Shown here piece after piece: positions 1-8,809 of a stretch of 64,000 bases of DNA (position 1 is the stretch's first letter; every line of letters starts with the position of its first letter). Below the pieces are notes generated by a model, which saw only the letters and a list, made by a program, of their open reading frames with translations, searched no databases and was not told the origin of the DNA. A program made the position numbers and the translations under genes. Origin of the DNA: Planctomycetota bacterium (GTDB lineage: Bacteria; Planctomycetota; Phycisphaerae; Phycisphaerales; UBA1924); assembly GCA_033763975.1 (NCBI GenBank), contig JANRJM010000018.1, forward strand, positions 1 through 64,000, in the 5' to 3' direction.

Positions 1-540
1 GAGCACCTGGCCGGCGCGGGGGCCGGCGCGGGGGCCGGCGCGGGGGCCGGCGCGGGGGCCGGCGGGGGGGCGGGCACGAGCGCGCGGGAGGGGCCTCGCA
101 CGCTGTTCGCGACGCACTACCACGAACTGACCGACCTCGCCGAGCGCCTGCCGGGTCGCGTGCGGAACCTGCACGTGGCGGTGCGCGAGTGGCCAGCCGG
201 GGGCGAGCACGCGGAGATCGTGTTCCTGCACCGGATCCTGCCAGGCCGCACGGACCAGTCGTACGGGCTGCACGTGGCGCGCCTGGCCGGCATGCCCCCG
301 GGTGTCATCGCGCGGGCGCGCGAGGTGCTCTCGAGCCTGGCGGTGCACCACGCGACGCCCGGGTCGCCCGCGCCCGTCGCCCCGCCCCCGGCCGACGACG
401 ATCCCTTCCCGCTGTTCACGCGGTACGTCGCGCACCCGGCGGTGGACCAACTGCGAGAGATCAAGATCGACGCGCTCAGCCCGTTGCAGGCCTTCGAGAC
501 CCTCCGCCGCCTGAGCGAGCAGGCGCGCCGCGGCGGGTAA
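1..540 (+). CDS. mutS: DNA mismatch repair protein MutS, C-terminal part (5' end outside window)
   Basis: This is the end of MutS, the ATPase that recognises mispaired bases and starts mismatch repair. Reading frame 1 is open from the first base. The segment [10 protein letters not shown] at bases 100-129 is the conserved motif of the MutS ATPase domain that follows the Walker B region, and it is followed by the usual dimerisation helix-turn-helix region ([19 protein letters not shown]). The tail after this is short, ending with an [14 protein letters not shown] segment typical of MutS C-termini. Unusually, a Gly-Ala repeat coded by a 12-bp tandem repeat sits just before [11 protein letters not shown], at a place where MutS proteins normally have only a short loop. 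The Walker A and B motifs lie upstream of the window. Confidence 0.93.
   Translation, partial: EHLAGAGAGAGAGAGAGAGAGGGAGTSAREGPRTLFATHYHELTDLAERLPGRVRNLHVAVREWPAGGEHAEIVFLHRILPGRTDQSYGLHVARLAGMPPGVIARAREVLSSLAVHHATPGSPAPVAPPPADDDPFPLFTRYVAHPAVDQLREIKIDALSPLQAFETLRRLSEQARRGG
9..64 (+). repeat. 12-bp tandem repeat inside mutS
   Basis: Four exact copies of the unit ggccggcgcggg (9-20, 21-32, 33-44, 45-56) are followed by a partial copy. The unit length is a multiple of three, so changes in copy number keep the mutS frame and lengthen or shorten a Gly-Ala run by four residues. Confidence 0.95.
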
Positions 541-612
541 CACGGGTCCGCGGCTAGAGTCTGGCGAGGACCGGCGATGACGTCTGGCCGCGATGCCCCG
601 GGAGGCTTGCCC

Positions 613-1197
613 ATGGTCACGACAGCCCTGCTGCGATCGAAGTTCGCCGACGCGATGCCCTACGACGCGTACATCCGCTCGGGAACGCCCAGCCAGCTCG
701 ACGCGTGGCGATCGTTCGAGCGCGTGGCGCGCAACCACGCCAGCCTCGACAGCCACCAGCGCTCGGCGATGTCGGACTTCGCCCGTCGCGTCAACGTGCT
801 CGTGCTCTCGGGCCTGTGGTGCGGCGACTGCGTGGCGCAGTGCCCGCTGCTCCAGATCATCGCCGAGGGCAAGCCCGACCTCATCGACCTGCGATTCCTC
901 GACCGCGACGCGCACGCCGACCTGGCGGAGATGGTCATGATCGCCGGCGGGCGGCGCGTGCCCACCGCGATCTTCATGAACGAGGACTACGAGTTCGTCT
1001 CGCTCATGGGCGACAAGTCGCTCGCGCGTCTGCGGTCGCTCGCCTCCGCGTCGCTGGGCCCCTCGTGCCCGCTGCCGACGGCCGAGGTGCCCCCCGACGA
1101 GATCGAGGCAACCCTGCAGGACTGGCTGCGGGAGTTCGAGCGGGTGCACCTGCTGCTGCGCCTGAGCCCGAAGCTGCGGGAGCGATACAACGACTGA
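613..1197 (+). CDS. thioredoxin-family protein
   Basis: A cytoplasmic-looking protein of 194 residues with a thioredoxin fold. The redox motif WCGDC is at residues 69-73, after a beta strand (VNVLVLSGL), and the cis-proline loop (RRVPTAIF) is near residue 117. The N-terminal 60 residues and the C-terminal helix resemble the thioredoxin-like proteins of unknown partner found in planctomycetes. It probably reduces disulfides or passes electrons to a peroxidase or reductase; the substrate cannot be told. I chose the ATG at 613 because GGGAGG lies seven bases before it; an in-frame ATG at 577 is possible and has a TAGAGT element 17 bases upstream. It follows mutS by 72 bases and is not obviously co-transcribed. 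Confidence 0.8.
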   Translation: MVTTALLRSKFADAMPYDAYIRSGTPSQLDAWRSFERVARNHASLDSHQRSAMSDFARRVNVLVLSGLWCGDCVAQCPLLQIIAEGKPDLIDLRFLDRDAHADLAEMVMIAGGRRVPTAIFMNEDYEFVSLMGDKSLARLRSLASASLGPSCPLPTAEVPPDEIEATLQDWLREFERVHLLLRLSPKLRERYND

Positions 1198-1291
1198 CGG
1201 CGGGGGTCCGATAAGTCCGGGCACGCCTCGCGGACGTTCGCGCAAATCACTGCGGGAGCGAGATTTTCTGTTCCTGCCCCACACTTTCCGC
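1198..1291. other. short intergenic stretch
   Basis: Ninety-odd bases between the thioredoxin-like gene and the promoter of the next gene. I see no gene, hairpin terminator or repeat in it. Confidence 0.6.
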
Positions 1292-1320
1292 TTGTGCGAC
1301 TCGCGGAGTTCTGGTGCAAT
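1292..1320 (+). promoter_or_regulatory. probable sigma-70 promoter of the secreted protein gene at 1402
   Basis: TTGTGC at 1292-1297 and TGCAAT at 1315-1320 are separated by 17 bp. The predicted leader then contains a CCCGGG-GCAA-CCCGGG hairpin at 1333-1348 and a purine-rich ribosome binding site (GGAGAAGGAG) just before the ATG at 1402. Confidence 0.5.
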
Positions 1321-1401
1321 CAATGGACCTTTCCCGGGGCAACCCGGGTCGGTTGCGTGGGTGCTGACTTGAACGCGGTTCTCGAGGAGAAGGAGAGAAA
1401 C

Positions 1402-2220
1402 ATGACTCGTCGTCTGCTGTCGGTGTGCGGTGTGTTGGCGGTGCTCGGCGCGTCTTCGGCTGCGCTGGCCCAGAACGACGTGTACGCCATCAACCTCCGT
1501 GCGAACCCGAACACGCTGCTGCGCTTCCCCGTGAACGCGCCGGCGAACAACGTGATCTCGGCGAACGCCAGCTACGACGGCTTCGCGATCGACTTCAACG
1601 CCGACGCCTCGGTGCTGTACGGCATCACCGCCGGGGTCGCCGGCACCCAGCAGTGGGGCACCATCGACACCACGACCGGCAACTTCACCTCGATCACCAC
1701 GATCGGCGTGGTTGAGAGCAACTGGGGCGGGCTGTCGTACGACAACACCAACGGCAACATGTACGCCCTGGCCGGCCAGAACCTGTACACGATCAACGTC
1801 GCGACCGGCGCCGCCACGCTCGTGGCGCCGTTCAGCGGCGGGCCGACGGGCATGTTGCTGATCGACATCGCCGTGCACCCGACCACCGGCCAGATGTACG
1901 CGCACGACATCGGCACCGACTCGCTCATGTCGATCGACAAGAGCACCGGCGCCGTCACGACCATCGGCCCGACCGGCTTCCTCGCCAACTTCGCGCAGGG
2001 CATGGACTTTGACCCCTCCACCGGCATCCTGTACGGCGCGATCTACACCGGCGGGGGCACGGGCGCGTTCGCGTCCTTCGACCTCACCACGGGCGCGGCG
2101 ACCACGATCGTCAGCACCACGCCCTGGAACGCCGAGATGGAGATGGCGATCGCTCCCGCACCCGGCGCCGCGGCGCTGCTGGGCCTGGGCGCGGTGGCGG
2201 CCTTCCGCCGTCGTCGCTAA
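1402..2220 (+). CDS. secreted DUF4394-like beta-propeller protein with PEP-CTERM-like tail
   Basis: A 272-residue exported protein. Residues 1-23 form a signal peptide ending ALAQ. The body has repeated strands of the type YAINL, YGIT, NMYALAGQNLYTIN and TGAATLV, which resemble the DUF4394 beta-propeller found in secreted bacterial proteins. The last 22 residues are a sorting tail: an APAPGAAALLGLG hydrophobic segment followed by FRRRR, as in PEP-CTERM-type proteins of Phycisphaerae, which are thought to be handled by an exosortase-like enzyme; none is in this window. The start at 1402 is fixed by the signal peptide and by the strong GGAGAAGGAG site; the open frame reaching back to 1294 overlaps the promoter. 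The function is unknown. Confidence 0.85.
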   Translation: MTRRLLSVCGVLAVLGASSAALAQNDVYAINLRANPNTLLRFPVNAPANNVISANASYDGFAIDFNADASVLYGITAGVAGTQQWGTIDTTTGNFTSITTIGVVESNWGGLSYDNTNGNMYALAGQNLYTINVATGAATLVAPFSGGPTGMLLIDIAVHPTTGQMYAHDIGTDSLMSIDKSTGAVTTIGPTGFLANFAQGMDFDPSTGILYGAIYTGGGTGAFASFDLTTGAATTIVSTTPWNAEMEMAIAPAPGAAALLGLGAVAAFRRRR

Positions 2221-2249
2221 GACAGAATCCCATCCGGGAGTGGAACGTC

Positions 2250-2286
2250 GCACCCCTGCGGGCATCCGCGGGGGTGCTTTCGTTTT
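2250..2286 (+). terminator. Rho-independent terminator
   Basis: A 12-bp stem (2250-2261 paired with 2266-2277, one G-T wobble) with the loop gcat is followed by tttcgtttt. It ends the transcript of the secreted protein gene. Confidence 0.85.
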
Positions 2287-2327
2287 GCAGGCTCGCCGCC
2301 GCTTGGCAGCATCGCCGCGGCCCCACG

Positions 2328-2945
2328 TCACTTCAACGCGCGCTCGCCCCGCGCCCGGCGCGCCTCGTTCAGCATGGCGAACGCCGGCGGGTGGTCCTTC
2401 ACGAGCCGCACGAGCTGGCTCGTCGTGCACGCCAGGCGCGCCGCGGCCCTGGCGACATCAAGCCCGCATGCCCACGCCATGTCCAGGGCTTCGGCGAGCA
2501 ACGCCGGGAAATCGGCGTGCTGCGGGTTGCAGGCGATGCGCCCGGCGCGGTCGCAGCGCGATCGCCACAGGGCGCTGCGCTGGTCGCCGTCGGGCACCGG
2601 GCAACGCACGCCCATGGCCAGCGCGAGGCGCAGCCGCCGCAGCGCGACGGGCCGGTTCTCGCGCACGCTGCGTCGCTCGGCGGCCTGGGCGATGATGCCC
2701 GTGCCCGGGTGCGTGAAGACGACGGCCGTCTCGACCTTGTTGCGGTGCTGCCCGCCCGGGCCGCCGCTGCGCTGGCGGTCCATGGTGATCTCGCGCAGCA
2801 GTGTTTCTTCGTCGAGCGTGGCGGGGTGTGGGGGATCGCGCCAGAGCACGGGCGGCTCGCGCGCCGGGGGCGCGTCGGGTGCGCGAGCGCCCGGCGCCGG
2901 CGGCTTGCCCGCGAATCGGAAGGGGTTGGGGCGTCCGGAGGGCAT
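2328..2945 (-). CDS. peptide chain release factor-like protein (GGQ domain)
   Basis: A 205-residue protein with the catalytic domain of class I release factors. The motif GGPGGQHRNK at residues 61-70 carries the Gly-Gly-Gln that triggers peptidyl-tRNA hydrolysis in the ribosomal peptidyl transferase centre, followed by VETAVVF as in RF1/RF2 and ArfB. It lacks the codon-recognition domains of RF1/RF2, so a role in ribosome rescue or peptidyl-tRNA release is more likely than normal termination. The C-terminal half differs from ArfB and has no strongly basic tail, so the exact subgroup is unclear. Its start codon lies one base after the tsaD stop codon, so it is the last gene of a three-gene minus-strand operon. 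Confidence 0.82.
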   Translation of the reverse strand: MPSGRPNPFRFAGKPPAPGARAPDAPPAREPPVLWRDPPHPATLDEETLLREITMDRQRSGGPGGQHRNKVETAVVFTHPGTGIIAQAAERRSVRENRPVALRRLRLALAMGVRCPVPDGDQRSALWRSRCDRAGRIACNPQHADFPALLAEALDMAWACGLDVARAAARLACTTSQLVRLVKDHPPAFAMLNEARRARGERALK

Positions 2946-2946
2946 G

Positions 2947-4011
2947 TCAGCACGACGTGGTGGGCTGGGCCTGCAGCGACAGGTCCGATGTGCGTCCGCT
3001 CGTGGCGAGGACGTGCGCGAGCCCCGCGATCATGGCGGCGTTGTCGACGCACAGGTGCAGCGGCGGGATGACGAGCGCCGCGCCCCGTGCCGCGGCGAAT
3101 CGCGTCAGTTCGCGCCGCAGCAGGCGGTTCGCCGCCACGCCCCCGCCGACGAGCAGCGCGCGGGGCGGGACGGGCGCATGGTCGAACGCGCGCGTGATCT
3201 TGAGGAGCGCCGCGTCGCAGGCGGCTCGGCGGAAGCTCGCCGCCAGATCGCGCCGGCGCCCGTCGGTCAGCGCCGGGGGCGGGGGCGTCTTCGATCGCTC
3301 GCCCGGCACGCCCTTCGCCGCGTACAGCAACGCCGTCTTGAGCCCCGAGAACGAGAAGTCCAGCGACTCGCGCCCCAGGCGGCTGACGGGAAGGTCCGCC
3401 GCCCGGTCGTCGGCGCCCGGTGATTCGGCCAGCGCGTCGAGGTGAGGCCCGCCGGGGAACGGGATGCCGAGAATCGCGGCGGCCTTGTCGAACGCCTCGC
3501 CCATCGCGTCGTCGATCGTCGCGCCCACGCGCGTCAGGCCCGTCCACGATTCCAGGCGGTACAGGCTCGTGTGCCCCCCCGACACCACGAGTCCCACCGC
3601 GGGGAACAGGTCATCCGCCGGCGTCGCGGGCCGCTCTCCGGGCTCGTGCAGCACGCCCGCGTACAGGTGCGCGTGCACATGGTCGACGCCGACCAGGGGC
3701 CTGCCCAGGCTCCACGCCAGCGCCTTGGCGCCCGACACCCCCACGAGCAGCGAGCCGATGAGCCCCGGGCGATGTCCGACCGCGACGGCGTCGATCATCC
3801 CCAGCCCGATCCCGGCCTCTTCCAGCGCGGCCCGCACGACCGGCACGAGGCGTTCGGCGTGGGCGCGGCTGGCGAGCTCGGGCACGACGCCCGCGTACTC
3901 GGCGTGGATGTCGTTCTGCGAGGCGACGACGCTCGACAGCACCACCCGCCCGTCGCGGACGATCGCCGCCGCGGTCTCGTCGCAGGAGGTTTCGAGCCCG
4001 AGGATGATCAT
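2947..4011 (-). CDS. tsaD: tRNA N6-adenosine threonylcarbamoyltransferase
   Basis: TsaD transfers the threonylcarbamoyl group from threonylcarbamoyl-AMP to A37 of tRNAs that read ANN codons, acting with TsaB, TsaC and TsaE. The protein has 354 residues, close to the family norm, and starts with the hallmark MIILGLETSCDET. The metal-binding HVHAH motif and the C-terminal CVDNAAMIA motif are present, as is SGGHTSLY of the ASKHA fold. The start at 4011 is set by the family N-terminus; the frame extends 15 codons further upstream into the S41 protease gene, which cannot be real. It starts four bases after the stop of the protease gene, so the two are very likely co-transcribed. Confidence 0.95.
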   Translation of the reverse strand: MIILGLETSCDETAAAIVRDGRVVLSSVVASQNDIHAEYAGVVPELASRAHAERLVPVVRAALEEAGIGLGMIDAVAVGHRPGLIGSLLVGVSGAKALAWSLGRPLVGVDHVHAHLYAGVLHEPGERPATPADDLFPAVGLVVSGGHTSLYRLESWTGLTRVGATIDDAMGEAFDKAAAILGIPFPGGPHLDALAESPGADDRAADLPVSRLGRESLDFSFSGLKTALLYAAKGVPGERSKTPPPPALTDGRRRDLAASFRRAACDAALLKITRAFDHAPVPPRALLVGGGVAANRLLRRELTRFAAARGAALVIPPLHLCVDNAAMIAGLAHVLATSGRTSDLSLQAQPTTSC

Positions 4012-4015
4012 CGGA

Positions 4016-5713
4016 CTAGCGCTGGGGCGTGGCGGGGCGCGGCTTGACGGGCGCATCGACCAGCCAGCGTTCCAGGTCCGGCCCGGTGACGTCGAGCGTG
4101 GCGATGAGCGCGCCGTTCTTGTCGCGGATCTCGACGACGCCGCCCGAGACCTCGGCGCTGTCGGCCCACAGGTCCTGCGGCTTCACCTCGCCCACCGCCG
4201 ACTCGAGCGCCTCGAGCCGTCGATCCGTGCGGTCGAGTTCGCGGAGCATGCGCTCGCGAAGCTGCGTGAGACGGGCGGCCTCGGCCAGACCGATCGCCGT
4301 CACGGCCTGGCCCGCCTGCCCGGTTTTGACCCACGCGCCGGTGTCAATCTTGCCGCGCATGGCCTTGACCGCCGCGGCGAGCTGCGCGTCCTTCAGTTCC
4401 TCGAGCACCCACTCCGGGTCGCTCCAGTTGCCCGTCGGGGGCGTGCCCCCGGCGGCGCGCAGCACCTCGTTCTTGCGGCGCACTTCGAGCATCGCGATGA
4501 GTTCGGCGTCGGTGACGGGCACGTAGAAGCCGTCCGTCGGGTCGACGCCCCACGCGGGCGAGTCGTCCTTGCGCGAGAGGCTGCGCCCGCTGGGCAGGTA
4601 GTACCCCTGCTCGGTGAGCTTGAGTTCCGAGCCGTTCCCGCTCGGCAGGTGCAGCACGCTCTGCACGCTCCCCTTGCCGAACGAGCGCGTGCCGACGGCG
4701 ACCGCGCGGTTGTTCTCGACGAGCGCCCCGGCCAGCACCTCGCTGGCCGACGCCGACTGCCCGTTCAGCAGCAGCACGATCGGGAAGTCCGGCAGCGTGC
4801 CCGGCGCTTCGGCCCGGCGCACCTGCTCCGGGTGCGCCCGCCCCCGCGTCGAGACGATGACGCCCTCGGCGAGGAAGAGGTCCGCGATCTTCTCGGCCTC
4901 GTTCAGCAGCCCGCCCGGGTTGAACCGCAGATCGAGCACGAGCCCGCCCAGCGCGCCCGAGTCGGCGCCGACCGATCGCAGCGCCGCCTCGACCTCGTCG
5001 GCGCAGCCGGGCGTGAACTGCGTGAGCCGGATGTACGCGATCCGCCGATTGGGATCGATGAGGTAGTCCCACGCGTTGGGGTCGGCGTCGGAGCGGCGGA
5101 AGCCCTTGACGGCGCGGGTCTTGATCCGCTCGCGCACGATCGTGATCTGCGAACGCTCGCCCGACCGCTCGACGGTGAGCACGACGCTGGTGCCCGGCTC
5201 GCCCAGCAGCAGGTCGATGCACTCGTCGACGCTCAGGCCCTGCGTGCTCTTGCCGTCGATCTCGACGACGCGATCCTCGGCCATGAGCCCGGCGCGGAAC
5301 GCGGGTGAATCTTCCAGCGGAGAGACGATGGTGAGCCAGCCCTCCTGCTGGTTCACCTGCGCGCCGATGCCGACGTACTCGCCGGTCAGGTCCTTGTTGA
5401 AGTTGCGCTGCTCGGCCGCGGGCACGTACACGGTGTACGGGTCGTCGAGGGCCTCGACCATGCCGCGGATGGCGCCCTCGCGGAGCCTTGCGTCGTCGGG
5501 TGCGTCGACGTACCGCTGCGAGAGCAGGTGCTTGACCTCGACGAGTTCGTCGAAGAACGCGTAGTCGTCGGCGGAGGCGCCGGTGGCGAGGCGCTTGCCG
5601 ATGGCCGCACCCGCCGCGAGCCCCAGCACGCTGATGCCCACGACGGGCACGGCGATGAGGGCGCGCTTCCACGCCGCACGGGGCTGCGTCCGATATCGCT
5701 CGCTCTTGGTCAC
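4016..5713 (-). CDS. carboxy-terminal processing protease, S41 family
   Basis: A 565-residue membrane-anchored serine protease. Residues 16-40 form an N-terminal membrane segment (ALIAVPVVGISVLGLAAGA). A PDZ domain follows (YVGIGAQVNQ, GLMAEDRVVEIDGKS), then the S41 catalytic domain with the serine in NGQSASASEV (about residue 320) and the lysine in RSFGKGSVQ (about residue 345), the expected Ser-Lys dyad. It should cut periplasmic proteins near their C-termini. I chose the GTG at 5713 because AAGGAG lies six bases upstream and because the open frame beyond it has no family similarity. A TACCAT element on the minus strand (5769-5774) may be the promoter -10. It heads the operon with tsaD and the release-factor-like gene. 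Confidence 0.9.
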   Translation of the reverse strand: MTKSERYRTQPRAAWKRALIAVPVVGISVLGLAAGAAIGKRLATGASADDYAFFDELVEVKHLLSQRYVDAPDDARLREGAIRGMVEALDDPYTVYVPAAEQRNFNKDLTGEYVGIGAQVNQQEGWLTIVSPLEDSPAFRAGLMAEDRVVEIDGKSTQGLSVDECIDLLLGEPGTSVVLTVERSGERSQITIVRERIKTRAVKGFRRSDADPNAWDYLIDPNRRIAYIRLTQFTPGCADEVEAALRSVGADSGALGGLVLDLRFNPGGLLNEAEKIADLFLAEGVIVSTRGRAHPEQVRRAEAPGTLPDFPIVLLLNGQSASASEVLAGALVENNRAVAVGTRSFGKGSVQSVLHLPSGNGSELKLTEQGYYLPSGRSLSRKDDSPAWGVDPTDGFYVPVTDAELIAMLEVRRKNEVLRAAGGTPPTGNWSDPEWVLEELKDAQLAAAVKAMRGKIDTGAWVKTGQAGQAVTAIGLAEAARLTQLRERMLRELDRTDRRLEALESAVGEVKPQDLWADSAEVSGGVVEIRDKNGALIATLDVTGPDLERWLVDAPVKPRPATPQR

Positions 5714-5877
5714 ACGGCGCTCCTTCGCGTGGGGGGTGGGCGGCGGCAGGCCGCGCACGCACCGGGCGATGGTAGGGTTTCCGCGTCGGGCGGTTGCACG
5801 GATGCACGCGGGGCCGGGTCTTCACGCCGGGCGGGTCTTCGCGCCCGGGCGGGCGGCCCCTACCATGTCCCGACACG

Positions 5878-7302
5878 ATGGCGAAGGAACGAACCGAACT
5901 CCGCGTGGCGTCCGAACGGGCGGTCCTCGCGGCCGTCCGACTCCCGGACTCCACATTCGACCCGCGCGACCCCTTCGGCGAGCTGCGCGCCCTGGCCGAG
6001 CAGGCCGGCGCGACCGTCGTGGGCGAGTGCTCGCAGCGCCTGGAGCGCCCGGTGGCCGGCACGTACATGGGCAGCGGGAAGATCAGCGAACTGAAGGGGC
6101 TGTGCGAGATGCTCGAGGCCTCGACGGTGCTCTTTGATCATGACCTCTCGCCCAAGCAGATCAGCAACATCGAGCAGGCGATCGGGCGGAAGGTGGTGGA
6201 CCGCTCGGAGCTGATCCTCGACATCTTCGCCAGCCGCGCCACCACGAACGAGGCCAAGCTGCAGGTGGAGCTCGCGCAGCTCGAGTACACGTACCCGCGC
6301 CTCAAGGCGATGTGGGACCACCTGGAGCGCATCGTCGGGGGCGGTGGCGTCGCAGGAATCGGCACGCGCGGCCCGGGCGAGCAGCAGCTCGAGATCGACC
6401 GGCGCCTCGTGCAGCGGCGCAAGCTCGCCCTGCAGCGCGAGCTCGAGGTCATCCAGGCCCGGCGCCGGCGCGAGGTCGCCGCCCGCAAGCGCGAGCACTT
6501 CACCGTCGGCATCGTCGGGTACACGAACGCCGGAAAGTCCACGCTCTTCAACACCCTCACCGCGGGCGGTGCCTACGCCGACGACCGCCTCTTCGCCACG
6601 CTCATGACCCGCACGCGCCACTGGGACCTCGGCGGCGGCGGGGGCGTGATGCTCTCCGACACCGTCGGCTTCGTGCGCGACATCCCGCACCACCTCGTCG
6701 CGTCCTTCAAGGCGACCCTCGAGGAAGCCACCCACGCCGACATGTTGCTCATCGTGCTCGACGTCTCGGACCCCGCGGCCGAACTGCAGTACGCCGCCGT
6801 GAACCGCGTGCTGGACGAGCTGTTCGAGGAACTGGAACGCTCGCGCCACGAGGAAGACCGCCTGCACGCCCGCCCGGCGCGCGTGCTGCTGCTGAACAAG
6901 GTCGATCGCCTCACCGACAATGCCGAACTGCTGGTCTGGCAGCGCAAGGTGCCCGGCGCGATCGGCATCTCGGCACTCCCCGGGCCCGACGGCCGCCTGT
7001 CGATCGGGGCCGACGAACTGGAGCGTGTCGTGCGCGACGCCTGCCTCGGCGGCGTCGAGACGTTCCGCATCACCCTGCCGATCTCGGACGCGAAGACGAT
7101 CCACATGATCGAGACCCGCGGCGAGGTGACGGCCCGCGAGTACGACGCCGACCGCGTGACGATCGTCGCGCACATCGGACGCCGACACCTGGCGCAACTG
7201 CGTTCGCAAGGGGCGAGGCTGGAACTCGCGGACGAGCGCGGCAGGCCGCTGACGCCGGAAGAGACGCCCGGATACACGCCCGCGCGTGCGTGGGGCGAGT
7301 AG
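5878..7302 (+). CDS. hflX: ribosome-associated GTPase HflX
   Basis: HflX binds the 50S subunit and splits stalled ribosomes using GTP. The 474-residue protein has the N-terminal HflX domain with YMGSGK and the glycine-rich loop GTRGPGEQQLE, then a GTPase domain with G1 GYTNAGKS near residue 213, G3 DTVGF near 260 and G4 NKVD near 339. A C-terminal domain of about 70 residues follows. The ATG at 5878 fits the family start. TACCAT at 5861-5866 lies only 11 bases before it, and there is no clear ribosome binding site, so the transcript may be nearly leaderless. The gene stands alone, divergent from the S41 protease operon. Confidence 0.93.
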   Translation: MAKERTELRVASERAVLAAVRLPDSTFDPRDPFGELRALAEQAGATVVGECSQRLERPVAGTYMGSGKISELKGLCEMLEASTVLFDHDLSPKQISNIEQAIGRKVVDRSELILDIFASRATTNEAKLQVELAQLEYTYPRLKAMWDHLERIVGGGGVAGIGTRGPGEQQLEIDRRLVQRRKLALQRELEVIQARRRREVAARKREHFTVGIVGYTNAGKSTLFNTLTAGGAYADDRLFATLMTRTRHWDLGGGGGVMLSDTVGFVRDIPHHLVASFKATLEEATHADMLLIVLDVSDPAAELQYAAVNRVLDELFEELERSRHEEDRLHARPARVLLLNKVDRLTDNAELLVWQRKVPGAIGISALPGPDGRLSIGADELERVVRDACLGGVETFRITLPISDAKTIHMIETRGEVTAREYDADRVTIVAHIGRRHLAQLRSQGARLELADERGRPLTPEETPGYTPARAWGE

Positions 7303-7341
7303 CGGGCTCGAACAGACTTTCGCCGCCGTTGAACCACGCCG

Positions 7342-8625
7342 CTAGTCGTGGCGCAGCGCGACGATGGGGTCCTGGGCGCTGGCGCGTCGGGCGGGGTACA
7401 GGCCGAAGATCAGGCCCGTCGCCGTCGCCACCGCGAAGGAGAGCAGGATCGACCAGAGCGTGAGGGCGGTGGGCATGCTGGGCACGGCCCAGCCGACGGC
7501 GAGGCTTCCCCCGACGCCGACGCCCACGCCGACCAGCCCGCCGATGGCGGAGAGCACGCCGGTCTCGACCAGGAACTGCCACATGATGTGCTTGCGCGTG
7601 GCGCCCAGGGCCCGGCGGATGCCGATCTCGCGGATGCGCTCCGTCACGCTGGCGAGCATGATGTTCATGATGCCGATGCCGCCGACGAGCAGCGAGATCG
7701 CGGCGATGGCGCCGAAGATCAGGTTGTAGGTGAGGGCCGTGCGGCGGGCGTTCTCGAGCAGCTCGTACGGCACGATGAGCGTGACGTCGGGCAGGCCCGG
7801 GTGCCGGTTCTTCATGATGAGGCGCAGGCGGTCGGCGTCGTTGAGCACGCGGTCGCGGTTGGGGCACGCGATGTAGATCTCGCTGATCTCGGTGGAGTTG
7901 GCCTGCATCGACCCGCTGCTCCCGCGGATCACCAGGTCGCCGAACATCTCGCGGGCCGCCGTGAGCGGGACGTGCACGTCGAGGTTGAGGTCGCGTCCGA
8001 TGAGAGCGGCCCCTGCGCCCCCGGCCAGCCCGATGGGCGCGAGCACGCCCACGACCGTGAACGGCTTGGCGTCCACGCGCAGCGTCTTGCCGATGGGGTC
8101 TTCGAGCGGGAACAACTGGTTCGCCACCTCCGCCCCGATGACGCACACGGGCAGGCGCGCTTCCAGATCCGTGGTCGTGAGGTACCGCCCCTGCGCGACG
8201 GTGAGGTTCGCCACGCGTTGCAGGTCCGGCGTGGTGCCGTAGGCCTGGCTTGTGCGGCGGAGTTCGTCCTTGATCACCTGCCCGCCGATCTCCTTGAGCG
8301 GCACGATCGCCTCGGCATCGGGGAAGTTCGCCTGGATGACCTCCAGGTCCAGCCGCGTGATGCCGAAGCGGCTCACGAAGCTGCGCTGCTGCCCGCTCTG
8401 CTGGTTCTGCGACTCCGGGGGCTTCTGCGAGCGCACGATGATGTTCTTCGCCCCGAGGCGCTCGATCTGCGCGAGCGCCTGGCGCTTGCTGCCCTCGCCC
8501 AGGCTGCTCATCACGATCACCGCCAGCACGCCGAAGATGATCCCCAGCGCGGTGAGGATGGACCGCAGCATGTGCAGGCGGAGGTTCGACAGACCCAGCC
8601 GGATGATCTCGAGGATGAAGCTCAC
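7342..8625 (-). CDS. ABC transporter permease, MacB/FtsX type
   Basis: A 427-residue inner-membrane permease of the MacB type: an N-terminal membrane helix (ILTALGIIFGVLAVIVMSSLG), a long periplasmic MacB_PCD domain, then three C-terminal helices of the FtsX domain with the conserved NIMLASVTERIREIGIRRALGAT loop. Such permeases work with a cytoplasmic ATPase in mechanotransmission-type export or efflux. No ATPase gene is next to it, so its partner must be coded elsewhere. The start is a GTG at 8625. A minus-strand -10 such as ACAATT lies about 40 bases upstream, but I cannot define the promoter well. Confidence 0.85.
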   Translation of the reverse strand: MSFILEIIRLGLSNLRLHMLRSILTALGIIFGVLAVIVMSSLGEGSKRQALAQIERLGAKNIIVRSQKPPESQNQQSGQQRSFVSRFGITRLDLEVIQANFPDAEAIVPLKEIGGQVIKDELRRTSQAYGTTPDLQRVANLTVAQGRYLTTTDLEARLPVCVIGAEVANQLFPLEDPIGKTLRVDAKPFTVVGVLAPIGLAGGAGAALIGRDLNLDVHVPLTAAREMFGDLVIRGSSGSMQANSTEISEIYIACPNRDRVLNDADRLRLIMKNRHPGLPDVTLIVPYELLENARRTALTYNLIFGAIAAISLLVGGIGIMNIMLASVTERIREIGIRRALGATRKHIMWQFLVETGVLSAIGGLVGVGVGVGGSLAVGWAVPSMPTALTLWSILLSFAVATATGLIFGLYPARRASAQDPIVALRHD

Positions 8626-8809
8626 CGTGCGCTCGGCTCCGAGGGGGCGTGCATGCGCCGAATTGTCGCAAACTTGTCTCGCACTTTTCCCGTCCGCGGG
8701 TAGGGTTCGTGCGGATCGATGCTACGCCCCCGAAAGATGTGCGGCCGACCGGGGAGCGCCCCGCGGAATCCGCCGAAAGCCGCCCCTCTGCCGGACCGAT
8801 GACCAGACC

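Noticed and set aside
9-64. Possible CRISPR-like array
   Set aside because: The units are contiguous 12-bp copies with no spacers and lie in the mutS coding frame.
2374-3423. Long open frames on the strand opposite tsaD, uvrA, uvrB, smc and nrdJ
   Set aside because: They are shadows of very G+C-rich genes: high Arg, Ala, Pro and His, no domain signals, and full overlap with well-supported genes.
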